This document shows positions 1 through 8,849 of a DNA stretch of 25,634 nt, piece after piece. The stretch is from Christensenella sp. UBA3857 (GTDB taxonomy: Bacteria; Bacillota; Clostridia; Christensenellales; CAG-138), in contig DGHD01000029.1 of assembly GCA_002392505.1 (NCBI GenBank), positions 58,580 to 84,213 on the forward strand, written 5' to 3'. A program made the translations under genes and the position numbers. Below the pieces are notes generated by a model. That model did no database searches and had not been told where the DNA came from. It worked only from the letters and a program-made list of their open reading frames with translations. Position 1 is the stretch's first letter; each line of letters starts with the position of its first letter.

Positions 1-1314
1 TTCACCGCCATGCGTGCCCGCGGCGCGCAGGTCACGGACGTCGTTATCCTCGTCGTAGCGGGGGACGACGGCATAATGCCCCAGACCGTCGAAGCGATCA
101 ATCACTCCAAGGCGGCGGGCGTTCCCATTATCGTCGCCATTAACAAGATGGATAAGCCCGAGGCGAATCCCGACCGCGTGCTCCAGCAGCTGACCGAGCA
201 CGGTCTCCTGTGCGAGGCATGGGGCGGCGACACCATCACCGTGCCCGTTTCCGCAAGGACGAAGATGGGTCTCAACACCCTGCTCGAAATGGTGCTTCTC
301 CAGGCGGACGTTCTGGAGCTTCGCGCCAATCCCGACCGCAAGGCGAAGGGCACTATCATAGAGGCGCAGCTCGATAAGGGACGCGGTCCCGTCGCCACGG
401 TGCTCGTGCAGAACGGCACGCTGCACATCGGCGATCCCATCGTCGCAGGCGTCGCGTTCGGTAAGGTCCGCGCCATGATGGACGATAAGGGCAGACGCGT
501 CAAGGAGGCAGGTCCCTCCACCGCCGTCGAGGTGCTCGGCTTCAACGAAGTCCCCTCCGCAGGCGACGAAATGATAGTCGCCGATATGGATAAGCTCTCG
601 AAGCTCGTCGCGGAGGAGCGCCGCAACAAGATCAGGGCGGAGCAGATGAAGAAGCTCTCCAAGGTCTCGCTCGAGGATCTCTATTCCCATATCGCCGAAG
701 GCGAGGTCAAGGATCTCAATATCGTCATCAAGGCGGACGTCGACGGCTCCGTCGAGGCGGTCAAGCAGGCGCTCGAGAAGCTCTCCAATGAGGAAGTGCG
801 CGTCAAGTGCATCCACGGCGCCGTCGGCGCTATCACCGCTTCGGACGTCATGTTCGCATCTGCGTCGAACGCCATCGTCATCGGCTTCAACGTGCGTCCC
901 GATTCCGGCGCGAAGGCGCTCTCCGAGCAGGAGAAGGTCGATATCCGCACCTACCGCGTCATCTATCAGGCGATAGAGGACGTCGAAAACGCCATGAAGG
1001 GTCTCTTCAAGCCCGTATATCAGGAGGTCACTCTCGGCACAATAAGCGTCAGGAACACCTTCAAGGTCCCCGGCGTCGGCATCATCGCAGGCGCCTACGT
1101 TTCCGAGGGCAAGGTGCAGAGGAACGCGCAGGTCCGCGTCGTAAGGGACGGCATCGTTATCCACGAGGGCAAGATATCCTCTCTGCGCCGCTTCAAGGAC
1201 GACGTCAAGGAAGTCGCCCAGGGCTACGAGTGCGGTATCGGCATAGAGAACTTCAACGATATCCATGAGGGCGACGTCATTGAGGCGTTCGTCATGGAAG
1301 AGGTAAAACGATAA
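1..1314 (+). CDS. infB: Translation initiation factor IF-2, C-terminal 437 residues (5' end outside window)
   Basis: IF-2 is the GTPase that places fMet-tRNA on the 30S subunit and promotes subunit joining. The frame is open from base 1, so the gene starts upstream. Residues are numbered from the first visible codon. The first residues, [10 protein letters not shown], are the stretch following G3 in IF-2. The G4 motif NKMD is at residues 48-51 and a G5-like SAR follows in VPVSART. Domain II ([20 protein letters not shown]), domain III ([13 protein letters not shown]) and the C-terminal fMet-tRNA-binding domain with its basic [13 protein letters not shown] segment follow in normal order. The N-terminal domain and G1-G3 are missing only because of the window edge. 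rbfA follows 24 bases later, the usual Firmicute arrangement, so the two are probably co-transcribed. Confidence 0.98.
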   Translation, partial: FTAMRARGAQVTDVVILVVAGDDGIMPQTVEAINHSKAAGVPIIVAINKMDKPEANPDRVLQQLTEHGLLCEAWGGDTITVPVSARTKMGLNTLLEMVLLQADVLELRANPDRKAKGTIIEAQLDKGRGPVATVLVQNGTLHIGDPIVAGVAFGKVRAMMDDKGRRVKEAGPSTAVEVLGFNEVPSAGDEMIVADMDKLSKLVAEERRNKIRAEQMKKLSKVSLEDLYSHIAEGEVKDLNIVIKADVDGSVEAVKQALEKLSNEEVRVKCIHGAVGAITASDVMFASASNAIVIGFNVRPDSGAKALSEQEKVDIRTYRVIYQAIEDVENAMKGLFKPVYQEVTLGTISVRNTFKVPGVGIIAGAYVSEGKVQRNAQVRVVRDGIVIHEGKISSLRRFKDDVKEVAQGYECGIGIENFNDIHEGDVIEAFVMEEVKR

Positions 1315-1338
1315 TCGGTATTCCGAAAAAGGTAAAAA

Positions 1339-1713
1339 ATGGCATTCAAAAGATTTGACAGGATAAATGAGGAGATCAGGAAGGCGCTTTCCGATATCAT
1401 TCGCGATATGAAGGATCCGCGCATTTCGCCGCTCACCACGGTCATGCGCGCCGAAGCCACGAACGATCTCAAGCTCTGCAAGGTCATGATCTCCGTGTAC
1501 GATAAGGACGACGAGGTCCGCCGTGAGACCGTGGCGCAGCTCAACCGCGCAGAGGGCTTCATCGCAAGGGAGGTCGGCAGGAGGATCGACATCCGCCACA
1601 TCCCCACGTTCGAGTTCAGGCTGGACGATTCAATCGAGTATTCGGTCAGGATCTCCGAGATACTGAACAAGCTCGACGCCGAGCGAAAGGAAAACGGCAA
1701 AGATGATCAGTGA
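1339..1713 (+). CDS. rbfA: 30S ribosome-binding factor RbfA
   Basis: RbfA is a small KH-fold protein that assists late 30S maturation around the 5' end of 16S rRNA. The 124-residue product has normal family length. It shows the family N-terminus (MAFKRFDRINEEIRKALSDI), the conserved KDPRI segment near residue 30, and the C-terminal RRIDIRHIPTFEFRLDDSIE block. The start is well supported: AAAAAGG at 1326-1332 lies 6 bases before the ATG. It sits 24 bases after infB and its last 11 bases overlap the nrnA start, so translation of the two is probably coupled. The C-terminal tail after LNKLD is short and charged. Confidence 0.96.
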   Translation: MAFKRFDRINEEIRKALSDIIRDMKDPRISPLTTVMRAEATNDLKLCKVMISVYDKDDEVRRETVAQLNRAEGFIAREVGRRIDIRHIPTFEFRLDDSIEYSVRISEILNKLDAERKENGKDDQ

Positions 1714-2677
1714 CTTAAAGGCGCAAAAATCAATAATAGAGGGCATCGAGAAGTATGATTCCTTCAGCATACTGACACACGTATCGCCCGACGGGGATAC
1801 GCTCGGTTCGGCGCTTGCCATGTACATTCTCCTTGCCGAGATGGGCAAAAAGGCGGAGGTCATCTGCGAGGAGCCCGTGCCTCATATCTACGGCTATCTC
1901 CCCAATGCGGACAAGGTCGTGCTTCCGGAGAACGCCGTTGGCTATCCCTGCGTCATTTCCTGCGACTGCGCGGATATGCAGCGCTTCAAAAAGGCGGAGC
2001 ATATCTTCCGCGCGGCGGAATACACGATGGCGATAGACCATCATTTCACCAACAAGGGCTATGCGGACGCGAACCTCATCTGCGGGGACGCTTCCGCCGC
2101 CTGCGAGGTGGTCTATGAGCTGTTTTGCGCCATGGACAAGCCGATCGGACATGACGCCGCGGTATGCCTCTATACCGGCATCGTCACCGATACGGGCAAT
2201 CTCACTTACTCGAACACCACTCCCGACGCCATACGCATGGTCGCGCAGATGCTCGAGGACGGTCTCAATATCACCGAGATCAACCGCAACATTTACAGGA
2301 CGGTCCCCTTCTCCAAAACGAGGCTGCAGGGGCACGTGCTCTCCAATATGCGGCTTGAGTGCGGCGGCAGGATAGGTATTGCCAAGCTCACCGTCGCCGA
2401 GATGGATATGTACGGCGCCACGAACGAGGACTGCGAAGGCATCGTCGACAGCGTACGCGACGTTGAGAGCGTCCGCATCGCGATATTCATCAGGGAAGGG
2501 CGCGACGGCACTTTCAAGGTGAGTCTGCGTTCCAAGGAATGCGCCGACGTCGGCAGGATCGCCGGCAAATACGGCGGAGGCGGTCACGCGGGCGCTGCGG
2601 GCTTTACCTCGCACGAGTCGCTTTCCACCACCATCGCGAACGTGCTGCATGATGCGGCGGAAGTGTTGGGCGAATGA
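1703..2677 (+). CDS. nrnA: DHH/DHHA1 phosphoesterase, NrnA-type oligoribonuclease/pAp phosphatase
   Basis: NrnA degrades nanoRNA and dephosphorylates 3'-phosphoadenosine 5'-phosphate in Firmicutes lacking Orn. The 324-residue protein has the DHH-domain metal motifs: HVSPDGDTLGSA near residues 26-37, a CDCAD stretch near 91-95, the AIDHH signature near residues 112-116, and VTDTGNLTYSNT near 160-171. The C-terminal DHHA1 substrate-binding motif GKYGGGGHAGAAGF lies near 287-300. Length and domain order match the family. Position between rbfA and truB is standard in Clostridia. The start overlaps rbfA by 11 bases, with AAAGG at 1686-1690 as a somewhat distant ribosome binding site. The stop overlaps the next start (ATGA). 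Exact substrate preference between nanoRNA, pAp and cyclic dinucleotide products cannot be read from the sequence. Confidence 0.93.
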   Translation: MISDLKAQKSIIEGIEKYDSFSILTHVSPDGDTLGSALAMYILLAEMGKKAEVICEEPVPHIYGYLPNADKVVLPENAVGYPCVISCDCADMQRFKKAEHIFRAAEYTMAIDHHFTNKGYADANLICGDASAACEVVYELFCAMDKPIGHDAAVCLYTGIVTDTGNLTYSNTTPDAIRMVAQMLEDGLNITEINRNIYRTVPFSKTRLQGHVLSNMRLECGGRIGIAKLTVAEMDMYGATNEDCEGIVDSVRDVESVRIAIFIREGRDGTFKVSLRSKECADVGRIAGKYGGGGHAGAAGFTSHESLSTTIANVLHDAAEVLGE

Positions 2678-3972
2678 TAAAGGCTGAAGGTGTTATATGT
2701 GTTTTGAAGCCTCCGGGGATGAGCTCCTCGGACGCTGTTACGGACGTCAGGCGGGTCTTTGATGAAAAACGCGTCGGGCATACGGGGACGCTCGATCCCG
2801 CGGCTGCGGGAGTGCTCCCCATTTGCATCGGCAGAGCGACCCGTCTGTTTGATTTTTTGGTAGACAAGCAAAAGGAATACATTGCCGAGCTCGTTTTCGG
2901 CGCCGCCACCGATACGGAGGACGCGACCGGCTCGGTCACAGCCGTGTCGGACAGGATCGTCACGGAGGAGGAGCTCGTAAATGCGCTCCCCGGTTTTATA
3001 GGCGAGATCGAGCAGACCCCGCCCGTTTATTCCGCGCTCAACGTGAACGGCGAAAAGCTGTATAAGCTCGCCCGCCGCGGCGAGCTTACCGAGGCGCCCG
3101 AGATAAAGAAGCGCCGCATCAGCGTCTATGAGCTCGAGCTCATCAGGAAGACGGGGGAGGGGCGGTTCCTTATAAGGATCGTCTGCTCCAAGGGCACGTA
3201 CATCCGCACGCTTTGCAAAAACATAGGCGACGCGGTCGGCTGTCCGGCGTATATGGGCTTTCTTTTGAGGACGCGCTCCGGCGCGTTCACGCTCGAGGAC
3301 GCGTATTCGATAGCCGAGCTCGGCGAAATGAAGGAAAACGGCACGCTCGATACGGCGGTAATACCCATGGACAGGGCGGTGAGCCATGTGAAAAGGCTCG
3401 ATATCTCCGGCATTTCAAAGAAGAACGAGCAGCTTCTCATCCACGGCGCGGCGATAAAATGCACCGAGGCGCCGCAGGATATCCCGCTCCGCGTGTATCT
3501 TCACGGGGAATTCCTCGGCATCGGCGAAGCGAGGAACGGCGAGCTTCGCATCACCGTCTGGCTCGGCGACGAGGCGCATCAGATAAAGGGCATGAAGCTT
3601 TCCGGCAGGGTCGGCAGCCACAATCATATCGGCACGAGGATCGGCTTCCCGACAGCGAATCTCGAGGGATACGACGTAAGGCAGCTCCCGCAGGAGGGCG
3701 TTTATGCGACCGTTGCGGAGCTTGACGGCAAAAAATACCCCGCCGTCACTTCGATAGGCAGGAATCCCACGGTCGGCGGGCGGAACGTGACCGTCGAAAC
3801 GCATATGCTCGGCTTCGAGGGCGATTGCTACGGACGCCCCATGACGGTGGTATTCGTCAAAAAGCTCCGTCCCATGATCAAATTCGGCTCGGTAGAGGAG
3901 TTAAAAGAGCAGATCTCGCGCGATAAGCGGGAGGCGGAAGCCCTGCTCTCCTCGTCAAAATATACCGAATAA
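2674..3972 (+). CDS. truB: TruB tRNA pseudouridine-55 synthase fused to a riboflavin kinase domain
   Basis: The 432-residue protein joins two enzymes. Residues 1-297 are a full TruB, which makes pseudouridine 55 in the tRNA T-loop. It has the catalytic block GHTGTLDPAAAGVLP with Asp41, the KEYIAEL segment at 67-73, CSKGTYIRTL at 171-180, and a C-terminal PUA-like part ending near ELRITVWL. After a linker of about 10 residues, residues 308-424 match the riboflavin kinase domain of RibF, which makes FMN from riboflavin: GFPTANL at 324-330 (substrate and Mg-ATP site), GVYATV at 342-347, IGRNPTV at 361-367 and the likely catalytic Glu375 in VETHMLGF. The N-terminal FMN adenylyltransferase half of normal RibF is absent. 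The frame is continuous with no sign of a frameshift. truB and ribF are commonly adjacent in this operon, so a deletion fusing them is a simple origin. The start overlaps nrnA by 4 bases. Confidence 0.92.
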   Translation: MIKAEGVICVLKPPGMSSSDAVTDVRRVFDEKRVGHTGTLDPAAAGVLPICIGRATRLFDFLVDKQKEYIAELVFGAATDTEDATGSVTAVSDRIVTEEELVNALPGFIGEIEQTPPVYSALNVNGEKLYKLARRGELTEAPEIKKRRISVYELELIRKTGEGRFLIRIVCSKGTYIRTLCKNIGDAVGCPAYMGFLLRTRSGAFTLEDAYSIAELGEMKENGTLDTAVIPMDRAVSHVKRLDISGISKKNEQLLIHGAAIKCTEAPQDIPLRVYLHGEFLGIGEARNGELRITVWLGDEAHQIKGMKLSGRVGSHNHIGTRIGFPTANLEGYDVRQLPQEGVYATVAELDGKKYPAVTSIGRNPTVGGRNVTVETHMLGFEGDCYGRPMTVVFVKKLRPMIKFGSVEELKEQISRDKREAEALLSSSKYTE

Positions 3973-3987
3973 TCTTGATTTTTGCTC

Positions 3988-4016
3988 TTTACACGGTCTT
4001 TCGGCTGTGTTATAAT
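3988..4016 (+). promoter_or_regulatory. Sigma-A type promoter of rpsO
   Basis: TTTACA (3988-3993) and a perfect TATAAT (4011-4016) are separated by 17 bases. Transcription would start near 4023, giving a leader of about 98 bases before rpsO. Confidence 0.75.
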
Positions 4017-4022
4017 ACATTG

Positions 4023-4109
4023 TCTATGTTTGTGGCATAGGCGATCTGCCCGCTTCGTTTGGCGATTACTCCGGCGCTTTACGCAGCCCGCAGGGATACT
4101 AAATTTTTT
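4023..4109 (+). promoter_or_regulatory. Long GC-rich leader of rpsO, candidate S15 autoregulatory RNA
   Basis: Between the predicted transcription start and the ribosome binding site lies a leader of about 87 bases. It is rich in complementary GC runs, for example CGC/GCG around 4030-4055 and GCG-CTTTA-CGC around 4073-4083. S15 is known to repress its own mRNA through structured leaders in several bacterial groups. I could not draw one convincing fold by eye, so this is a candidate based on length, position and the known regulatory habit of rpsO. Confidence 0.35.
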
Positions 4110-4120
4110 GGAGGATAAAA

Positions 4121-4384
4121 ATGGATAAGGAACGCAAGAACGAGATCATCACCACCCATGCGCTGCATGAGGGTGACACCGGCTCTCCCGAGGTACAGAT
4201 CGCTCTCCTCACTGAGCGCATCAATCACCTCACCGCTCATCTTCAGGAGCACAAGAAGGACAATCATTCCCGCCGCGGCCTTTTGAAGATGGTCGGTAAG
4301 AGGCGTGGCCTTCTCAACTATCTGAAGTCCACCGATATCGAGCGTTACAGGGCTATCATCGCTGCTCTTAACATCAGGAAATAA
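4121..4384 (+). CDS. rpsO: 30S ribosomal protein S15
   Basis: S15 is a primary 16S rRNA-binding protein of the small-subunit platform. The 87-residue product has the normal length and hallmark segments: [17 protein letters not shown], the [19 protein letters not shown] rRNA-binding loop, and the RRGLLNYL region. A strong GGAGG at 4110-4114 lies 6 bases before the ATG. The gene is a single-cistron unit in appearance, with its own promoter upstream and a hairpin terminator immediately downstream. It lies between truB and pnp, the conserved rpsO-pnp neighbourhood. Confidence 0.98.
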   Translation: MDKERKNEIITTHALHEGDTGSPEVQIALLTERINHLTAHLQEHKKDNHSRRGLLKMVGKRRGLLNYLKSTDIERYRAIIAALNIRK

Positions 4385-4404
4385 GCGAATATTCAGCGAA
4401 AAAG

Positions 4405-4434
4405 GAAAGTGGGCGGGAGTACCCACTTTCTTTT
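4405..4434 (+). terminator. Rho-independent terminator after rpsO
   Basis: A perfect 9-bp stem GAAAGTGGG (4405-4413) / CCCACTTTC (4422-4430) with an 8-base loop is followed by TTTT. It may be partly read through, because no clear separate promoter was found in front of pnp. Confidence 0.8.
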
Positions 4435-4508
4435 GAAGAGGGACTTATCCGAAAATACTCCCTTTAATCGTTTACACTAAAAGTATCATATAAAGGAGCA
4501 TTAGGAAA

Positions 4509-6599
4509 ATGCAGAGAACATTCGAAATGGAGCTTGCGGGACGCATAGTCACCGTCGTGACCGGCAAATATGCCGAGCAGGCGGGCGGTTCCGTAATGAT
4601 CTCCTGCGGCGGCACGGCGCTTCTGGTCTGCGCCACCGTTGCAAAGCAGCCCCGCGAAGGCGCCGATTTTCTCCCTTTGAGCTGTGACTATGAGGAGAAA
4701 ATGTACGCGGCGGGCAAGATCCCCGGCGGGTTCATCAAGCGCGAGGGACGTCCCTCCGAAAAGGCAGTGCTCACCAGCCGCCTTATCGACCGTCCGCTTC
4801 GTCCGCTCTTCCCCAAGGGCTTTTATAACGACGTTCAGGTAGTCGCTACCTGCATGTCCGTCGAGCAGGACATCCAGCCCGAGATACTGGCTATGATCGG
4901 TTCGTCCATCGCCCTTTCCATCTCGGAAGCCCCCTTCATGGGTCCTGTCGGCGCCGTCTCTGTCGGTCTTGTAGACGGCGAATACGTCATCAACCCCAAT
5001 TCCGAGCAGCGTGAGAAGAGCCGTCTCGCCCTCACCGTCGCCGGCACGCGCGACGCGGTCATGATGGTCGAGGCGGGCGCGAACGAGGTCTCCGAGAAGG
5101 AGATGCTCGACGCGATACTCCTCGCTCACACCCATATCAAGAAGATCGTCGAGTTCATCGATACCATCCAGGCCGAGGTCGGCAAGGAGAAGATCGTTCC
5201 CGAGATCCACGTTCCCGATGAGGAGCTCAAGGCAAAGGTCATAGAGTATGCCCGCGAGAAGGTCGTTTGGCAGCTCGATACCTTCGACCGCAAGGAGCGC
5301 GAGGCAAGGACCGCCGAAGTCACCGCCGACGTCAAGGAGCATTTCGCTGAGGAATACCCCGATTCCGCCGCCGATATCGACGCCATCCTCTATAACCTCA
5401 TGAAGGAGATCTTGCGCGACAAGATCATCAACAAGGGCATCCGTCCCGATGGGCGAGCCATGACCGAAGTCCGCCCCATCTGGTGCGAGACCGGCATACT
5501 GCCCCGCACCCACGGTTCCGCCGTGTTCACCCGCGGTCAGACCCAGGTCATGACGATGACCACCCTCGGCACCCTTGGCGACGGGCAGACGCTCGACGGC
5601 ATCGGCGAGGAGGATTTCAAACGCTACATCCATCATTACAATATGCCCCCCTACTCCGTGGGCGAGGTAAAGCGTCTCGGCTCTCCCGGCAGGCGTGAGA
5701 TCGGGCACGGCGCTCTTGCGGAGCGCGCGCTCCTTCCCATGATCCCCTCCGAGGATGAGTTCCCCTATGCGATCCGACTCGTATCCGAGGTAGTGTCCTC
5801 CAACGGCTCCACCAGCCAGGCCTCCATCTGCGCCTCCACCATGAGCCTTATGGACGCGGGCGTTCCCATAAAGAAGCCCGTCGCCGGCGTTGCAATGGGT
5901 CTTATCAAGGACGATACCACCGGCAACATCGCCATCATGACCGATATCCAGGGTCTTGAGGACTTCATGGGCGATATGGATTTCAAGGTCGCCGGTACGA
6001 AGGACGGCATCACCGCCATCCAGATGGATATCAAGATAAAGGGCATCAACGAGGAGATCCTTACGAGGGCGCTCGAGCAGGCCCGCCAGGGCAGGCTGTT
6101 CATACTCGGCAAGATGCTCGAGTGCATCGCCGAGCCCAGGAAAGAGCTCTCTCCCTACGCTCCCAGGATCCTGCGCTTCACCATCGATCCCGATAAGATC
6201 CGCGAGGTCATCGGTTCCGGCGGAAAGACCATCAACGGCATCATCGCAAGGACCGGCGTCAAGATCGATATCGAGGATGACGGCCGCGTATTCATCGCCT
6301 CCACCGATGCGAAGGCAGCCGCGGAAGCGAAGAGCATCATCGATTCCATCGTCAAGGACATCGAGGTCGGCGACGTCATGCTCGGCAAGGTCGTCAACAT
6401 TCTGCCCATCGGCGCTCAGGTCGAGCTCAAGCCCGGCAAGAAGGGACTCGTCCACATCTCCAAGCTCTCCAACCATCGCGTCGAGAAGGTCGAGGACGTC
6501 GTTTCCATCGGCGACGAGATACTCGTCCGCGTTATAGAGATCAAGCCCGACGGCAAGATCGACCTTACGAGGAAGGGCCTCATCCCCGCAGACAAATAA
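4509..6599 (+). CDS. pnp: Polyribonucleotide nucleotidyltransferase (PNPase)
   Basis: PNPase is a phosphorolytic 3'-5' exoribonuclease of the RNA degradosome-like machinery. The 696-residue protein has the complete domain order: first RNase PH domain (roughly 1-140), alpha-helical linker (roughly 145-230), second RNase PH domain starting around the [14 protein letters not shown] motif near 315 and containing [13 protein letters not shown], a KH domain with the [10 protein letters not shown] loop near residue 565, and a C-terminal S1 domain (roughly 620-690). Normal length. AAGGAG at 4493-4498 lies 10 bases before the ATG. No convincing sigma-A promoter was found in 4435-4508 although TTTACA occurs at 4471, so expression may depend on readthrough from rpsO. 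A hairpin terminator follows. Confidence 0.98.
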   Translation: MQRTFEMELAGRIVTVVTGKYAEQAGGSVMISCGGTALLVCATVAKQPREGADFLPLSCDYEEKMYAAGKIPGGFIKREGRPSEKAVLTSRLIDRPLRPLFPKGFYNDVQVVATCMSVEQDIQPEILAMIGSSIALSISEAPFMGPVGAVSVGLVDGEYVINPNSEQREKSRLALTVAGTRDAVMMVEAGANEVSEKEMLDAILLAHTHIKKIVEFIDTIQAEVGKEKIVPEIHVPDEELKAKVIEYAREKVVWQLDTFDRKEREARTAEVTADVKEHFAEEYPDSAADIDAILYNLMKEILRDKIINKGIRPDGRAMTEVRPIWCETGILPRTHGSAVFTRGQTQVMTMTTLGTLGDGQTLDGIGEEDFKRYIHHYNMPPYSVGEVKRLGSPGRREIGHGALAERALLPMIPSEDEFPYAIRLVSEVVSSNGSTSQASICASTMSLMDAGVPIKKPVAGVAMGLIKDDTTGNIAIMTDIQGLEDFMGDMDFKVAGTKDGITAIQMDIKIKGINEEILTRALEQARQGRLFILGKMLECIAEPRKELSPYAPRILRFTIDPDKIREVIGSGGKTINGIIARTGVKIDIEDDGRVFIASTDAKAAAEAKSIIDSIVKDIEVGDVMLGKVVNILPIGAQVELKPGKKGLVHISKLSNHRVEKVEDVVSIGDEILVRVIEIKPDGKIDLTRKGLIPADK

Positions 6600-6606
6600 A
6601 ATGAGC

Positions 6607-6645
6607 ATACGGCAGCGGAAAAAAAGTCCGCCGCCGTATTTTTTT
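6607..6645 (+). terminator. Rho-independent terminator after pnp
   Basis: The stem pairs TACGGC with GCCGTA and, after one A/C mismatch, GCGGA with TCCGC around an A-rich loop. A run of seven T residues follows. It closes the housekeeping block. Confidence 0.88.
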
Positions 6646-6648
6646 ATA

Positions 6649-6677
6649 GTGACAAAACGACAGGAATGTGTTACAAT
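6649..6677 (+). promoter_or_regulatory. Promoter of the first dockerin/caspase-fold gene
   Basis: GTGACA (6649-6654) and TACAAT (6672-6677) are 17 bases apart, with an extended -10 TG dinucleotide one base before the -10 box. The whole element is nearly the same as the promoter at 8791-8819. Confidence 0.72.
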
Positions 6678-6707
6678 ATATCAAATACCTGAAGGGAGAA
6701 GATAAAT

Positions 6708-8708
6708 ATGAAATTCAAACGTGTATTAAGCATCGCGATCGCCGTTTTGATGGCGCTTGCCGTCATTCCCGCGGCTGCGCTTGCGGGCGGTATCATCGAC
6801 GCGCAGGCGGAGAACGCAAAGCTCGCTCTGCTTGACGCGGTATGGGCGGATCTTGAAGCGGTGGAGAACGAGCTCCTCGCTGCAAAAGCCGCAAAGACGG
6901 ACGTCGTTATGGCGGTCTATAACGCCGCGCTCAACGACGTACGCGTTGACAAGGACAGCTTCGGCGATCTGAGCGCCAACGGTTTCTTCTTCAAGGTGGA
7001 CGGCATGTGCTGCGCATACGATTACAGGGCGCGCAATTCGGAGCACCGTTCCGCTGTGGATGCGAAACTGCTTAAGACCGTTTCCGCCGCTGCCGAAAGG
7101 ATAGCGAGTACAAAGAACAACACCGGAAGCATGAACGTGCTGCTCGTCGGACCTCATTACAGCGAAGATCTTTCGGATCCCGGCTATTATGATGAAAGCT
7201 TCACCGATCAGTACATCAACGAGATCAACTCCATCGGCGCCGCCACCGGCGGTCAGGTAACGATCCTCGGCGGTCATAACGCCACCGGTCCCGCGATCGC
7301 CGCCGCATATCCCAGCGCCGGAGTCGTGATCTACGATTCCCACGGCGGAGCCATGAACGGGACTTCCTATCTCTGCCTTACCACCAAAACGGGCGTCACC
7401 ACCACGGATTTCAACAACGGATGGGCTTATAACGCGGGTTCCGCCGCTTATATCGACGGCCGCTATATCCAGAATCACATCACCGGCACTCTGCCCAACA
7501 CCATCGTTTGGATGGCTATCTGCGAAGGTATGAAGACTGAGGGCCGCGGCACAACCGGTACGGCGCTTCTCGCTGCCGGCGCGGGCTGCGTATACGGCTA
7601 TTCCCAGTCCGTCACGTTCGCGGGCGATTACGAGTATGAGACGACCTTCTGGAACGAGATGAAGGAAGGCGCCACCGTTAAGGATGCAGTCGCCTATATG
7701 AAGCAGGTCCACGGCATCCCCGATCCCTATGGCGACGCTTATCCCATCGTGATGAGCCCCGTCGATCCGTTCCCCTCGAATCCCGACGGAGCGCAGGAGG
7801 TCAACTGCGATCTTAAGATAATGCCCGACATCGAGCTTCAGAGCTGGAGCATGAACGGTTCGGTCGAAGTTTACCGCGGCTTCTCCGAGACGGTAACGTT
7901 TGACCGCATCCCCGAAAACGCCAATAACTATGAGCTCGAATGGTCCGTTGCAGACGCGTCTGTCGCCGAGATATTCGGCACGAAGAAGAGCGTCGTTATC
8001 ACCGGCGTCGCCCTCGGCTCGACCACCGTTTCCGCGAACGTCATAAAGAACGGCCAGCAGGTCGGCACCGTCTCCTGCGAGGTCACGGTTCTCGAACCTC
8101 CGACGCTCAACGAGGCGACAAATATAGAGGGCGGCATGCTGAACTTTACCTCCACGACAACGAATTATCCGTGGAAGGTCGGTATAGTGGGCGGCGAATT
8201 CGTCGCAATGTCCGGCAATGCGCATGTGGGCAATTCCACCTCCACGATGCAGCTCGTCCTCAATATGCAGGCGGGGGAGAAGCTCAAGTTCAGGTGGCTC
8301 TGCTCCAGCGAGGAGGATTACGATTTCTTCTACTTCTACGTCAACAATTCCCAGAAGGCCGTTCTCGACGGTGAGACCAATTGGCAGAATTACGTCTTCA
8401 CGGCGACGACCGCGGGCACTTACACCTTCCAGTGGAGATTCGAAAAGGATCCCTACATGGACGGCGTGACCGACGCGGGCTACGTCGATGACGTGGAGTA
8501 TGTTAGGAATTACGTCCCCGGCATGGGCGACGTCGATCTTAACGGCTCGGTCGACGGCGCAGACGCGCTCCTTGCGCTGCGCTACGCTATGGGCATCATG
8601 ACCGATCTTACTGCGGAGCAGCTCGCTCAGGGCGACGTCAACGGCGACGGCGCTGTTGACGGCACGGACGCGCTCATGATACTCCGTATGTCCATGGGCA
8701 TCAACTGA
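6708..8708 (+). CDS. Secreted caspase-fold (CHAT/C25-like) protein with Ig-like, jelly-roll and dockerin domains, paralogue 1
   Basis: This 666-residue exported protein starts with a signal peptide (KFKR, hydrophobic core, probable cleavage after AALA at residue 26). An N-terminal region (about 30-140) has no recognised family. Residues about 140-340 look like a clan CD caspase fold: hydrophobic strand then His-Gly in GVVIYDSHGG (His212), and hydrophobic strand then Cys in IVWMAICEG (Cys272). Next come GTTGTALLAAGAGCVYGYSQ and FWNEMKEGATVKDAVAYM, the layout of CHAT and gingipain-type domains. A BIG2-like Ig domain spans about 385-462. A domain of about 465-602 resembles jelly-roll modules (AGTYTFQWRFEKD, GYVDDVEYV). 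The last 60 residues are a type I dockerin with two calcium loops, Asp608-Asp619 and Asp643-Asp654. It is probably a cysteine peptidase attached to a cohesin-bearing surface scaffold. No cohesin lies in the window. AAGGGAG (6692-6698) is 9 bases before the ATG. Confidence 0.8.
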   Translation: MKFKRVLSIAIAVLMALAVIPAAALAGGIIDAQAENAKLALLDAVWADLEAVENELLAAKAAKTDVVMAVYNAALNDVRVDKDSFGDLSANGFFFKVDGMCCAYDYRARNSEHRSAVDAKLLKTVSAAAERIASTKNNTGSMNVLLVGPHYSEDLSDPGYYDESFTDQYINEINSIGAATGGQVTILGGHNATGPAIAAAYPSAGVVIYDSHGGAMNGTSYLCLTTKTGVTTTDFNNGWAYNAGSAAYIDGRYIQNHITGTLPNTIVWMAICEGMKTEGRGTTGTALLAAGAGCVYGYSQSVTFAGDYEYETTFWNEMKEGATVKDAVAYMKQVHGIPDPYGDAYPIVMSPVDPFPSNPDGAQEVNCDLKIMPDIELQSWSMNGSVEVYRGFSETVTFDRIPENANNYELEWSVADASVAEIFGTKKSVVITGVALGSTTVSANVIKNGQQVGTVSCEVTVLEPPTLNEATNIEGGMLNFTSTTTNYPWKVGIVGGEFVAMSGNAHVGNSTSTMQLVLNMQAGEKLKFRWLCSSEEDYDFFYFYVNNSQKAVLDGETNWQNYVFTATTAGTYTFQWRFEKDPYMDGVTDAGYVDDVEYVRNYVPGMGDVDLNGSVDGADALLALRYAMGIMTDLTAEQLAQGDVNGDGAVDGTDALMILRMSMGIN

Positions 8709-8730
8709 TCGTAAATTGTTTTAATACCCG

Positions 8731-8770
8731 GGACGGACGCGGCATGCCGCGTCCGTCCATTCTTTTTTTT
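8731..8770 (+). terminator. Rho-independent terminator after paralogue 1
   Basis: A perfect 12-bp stem GGACGGACGCGG / CCGCGTCCGTCC encloses CATG and is followed within four bases by eight T residues. It isolates this gene from the next paralogue. Confidence 0.92.
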
Positions 8771-8790
8771 GATTTTTTTATATAAAACTG

Positions 8791-8819
8791 ATGACAAACC
8801 GCTCGGAATGTGATATAAT
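8791..8819 (+). promoter_or_regulatory. Promoter of the second dockerin/caspase-fold gene
   Basis: ATGACA (8791-8796) and a perfect TATAAT (8814-8819) are 17 bases apart, with an extended -10 TG. The spacer shares GGAATGTG with the promoter at 6649-6677 in the same position. Confidence 0.8.
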
Positions 8820-8849
8820 ATCCCAAATCCAAGAAAGGAATAAATGATT

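Noticed and set aside
1730..2650. 306-codon antisense frame opposite nrnA
   Set aside because: nrnA has all DHH and DHHA1 motifs on the plus strand. The antisense has no recognisable feature.
4464..6608. A 714-codon open frame antisense to the whole of pnp
   Set aside because: The protein is a low-complexity Asp/Leu/Gly-rich mirror of pnp codons, without a ribosome binding site or domain. Strong GC3 bias produces such open antisense frames.
6726..8225. Long antisense open frame (499 codons) opposite the first dockerin gene
   Set aside because: It is a shadow of the coding strand. The plus strand has signal peptide, dockerin, promoter and terminator, while the antisense has none.
8844..8849. 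Upstream in-frame ATG as the start of the second dockerin gene
   Set aside because: It adds Met-Ile, which the paralogue lacks. The ATG at 8850 aligns with the paralogue's first residue, though the difference is trivial.
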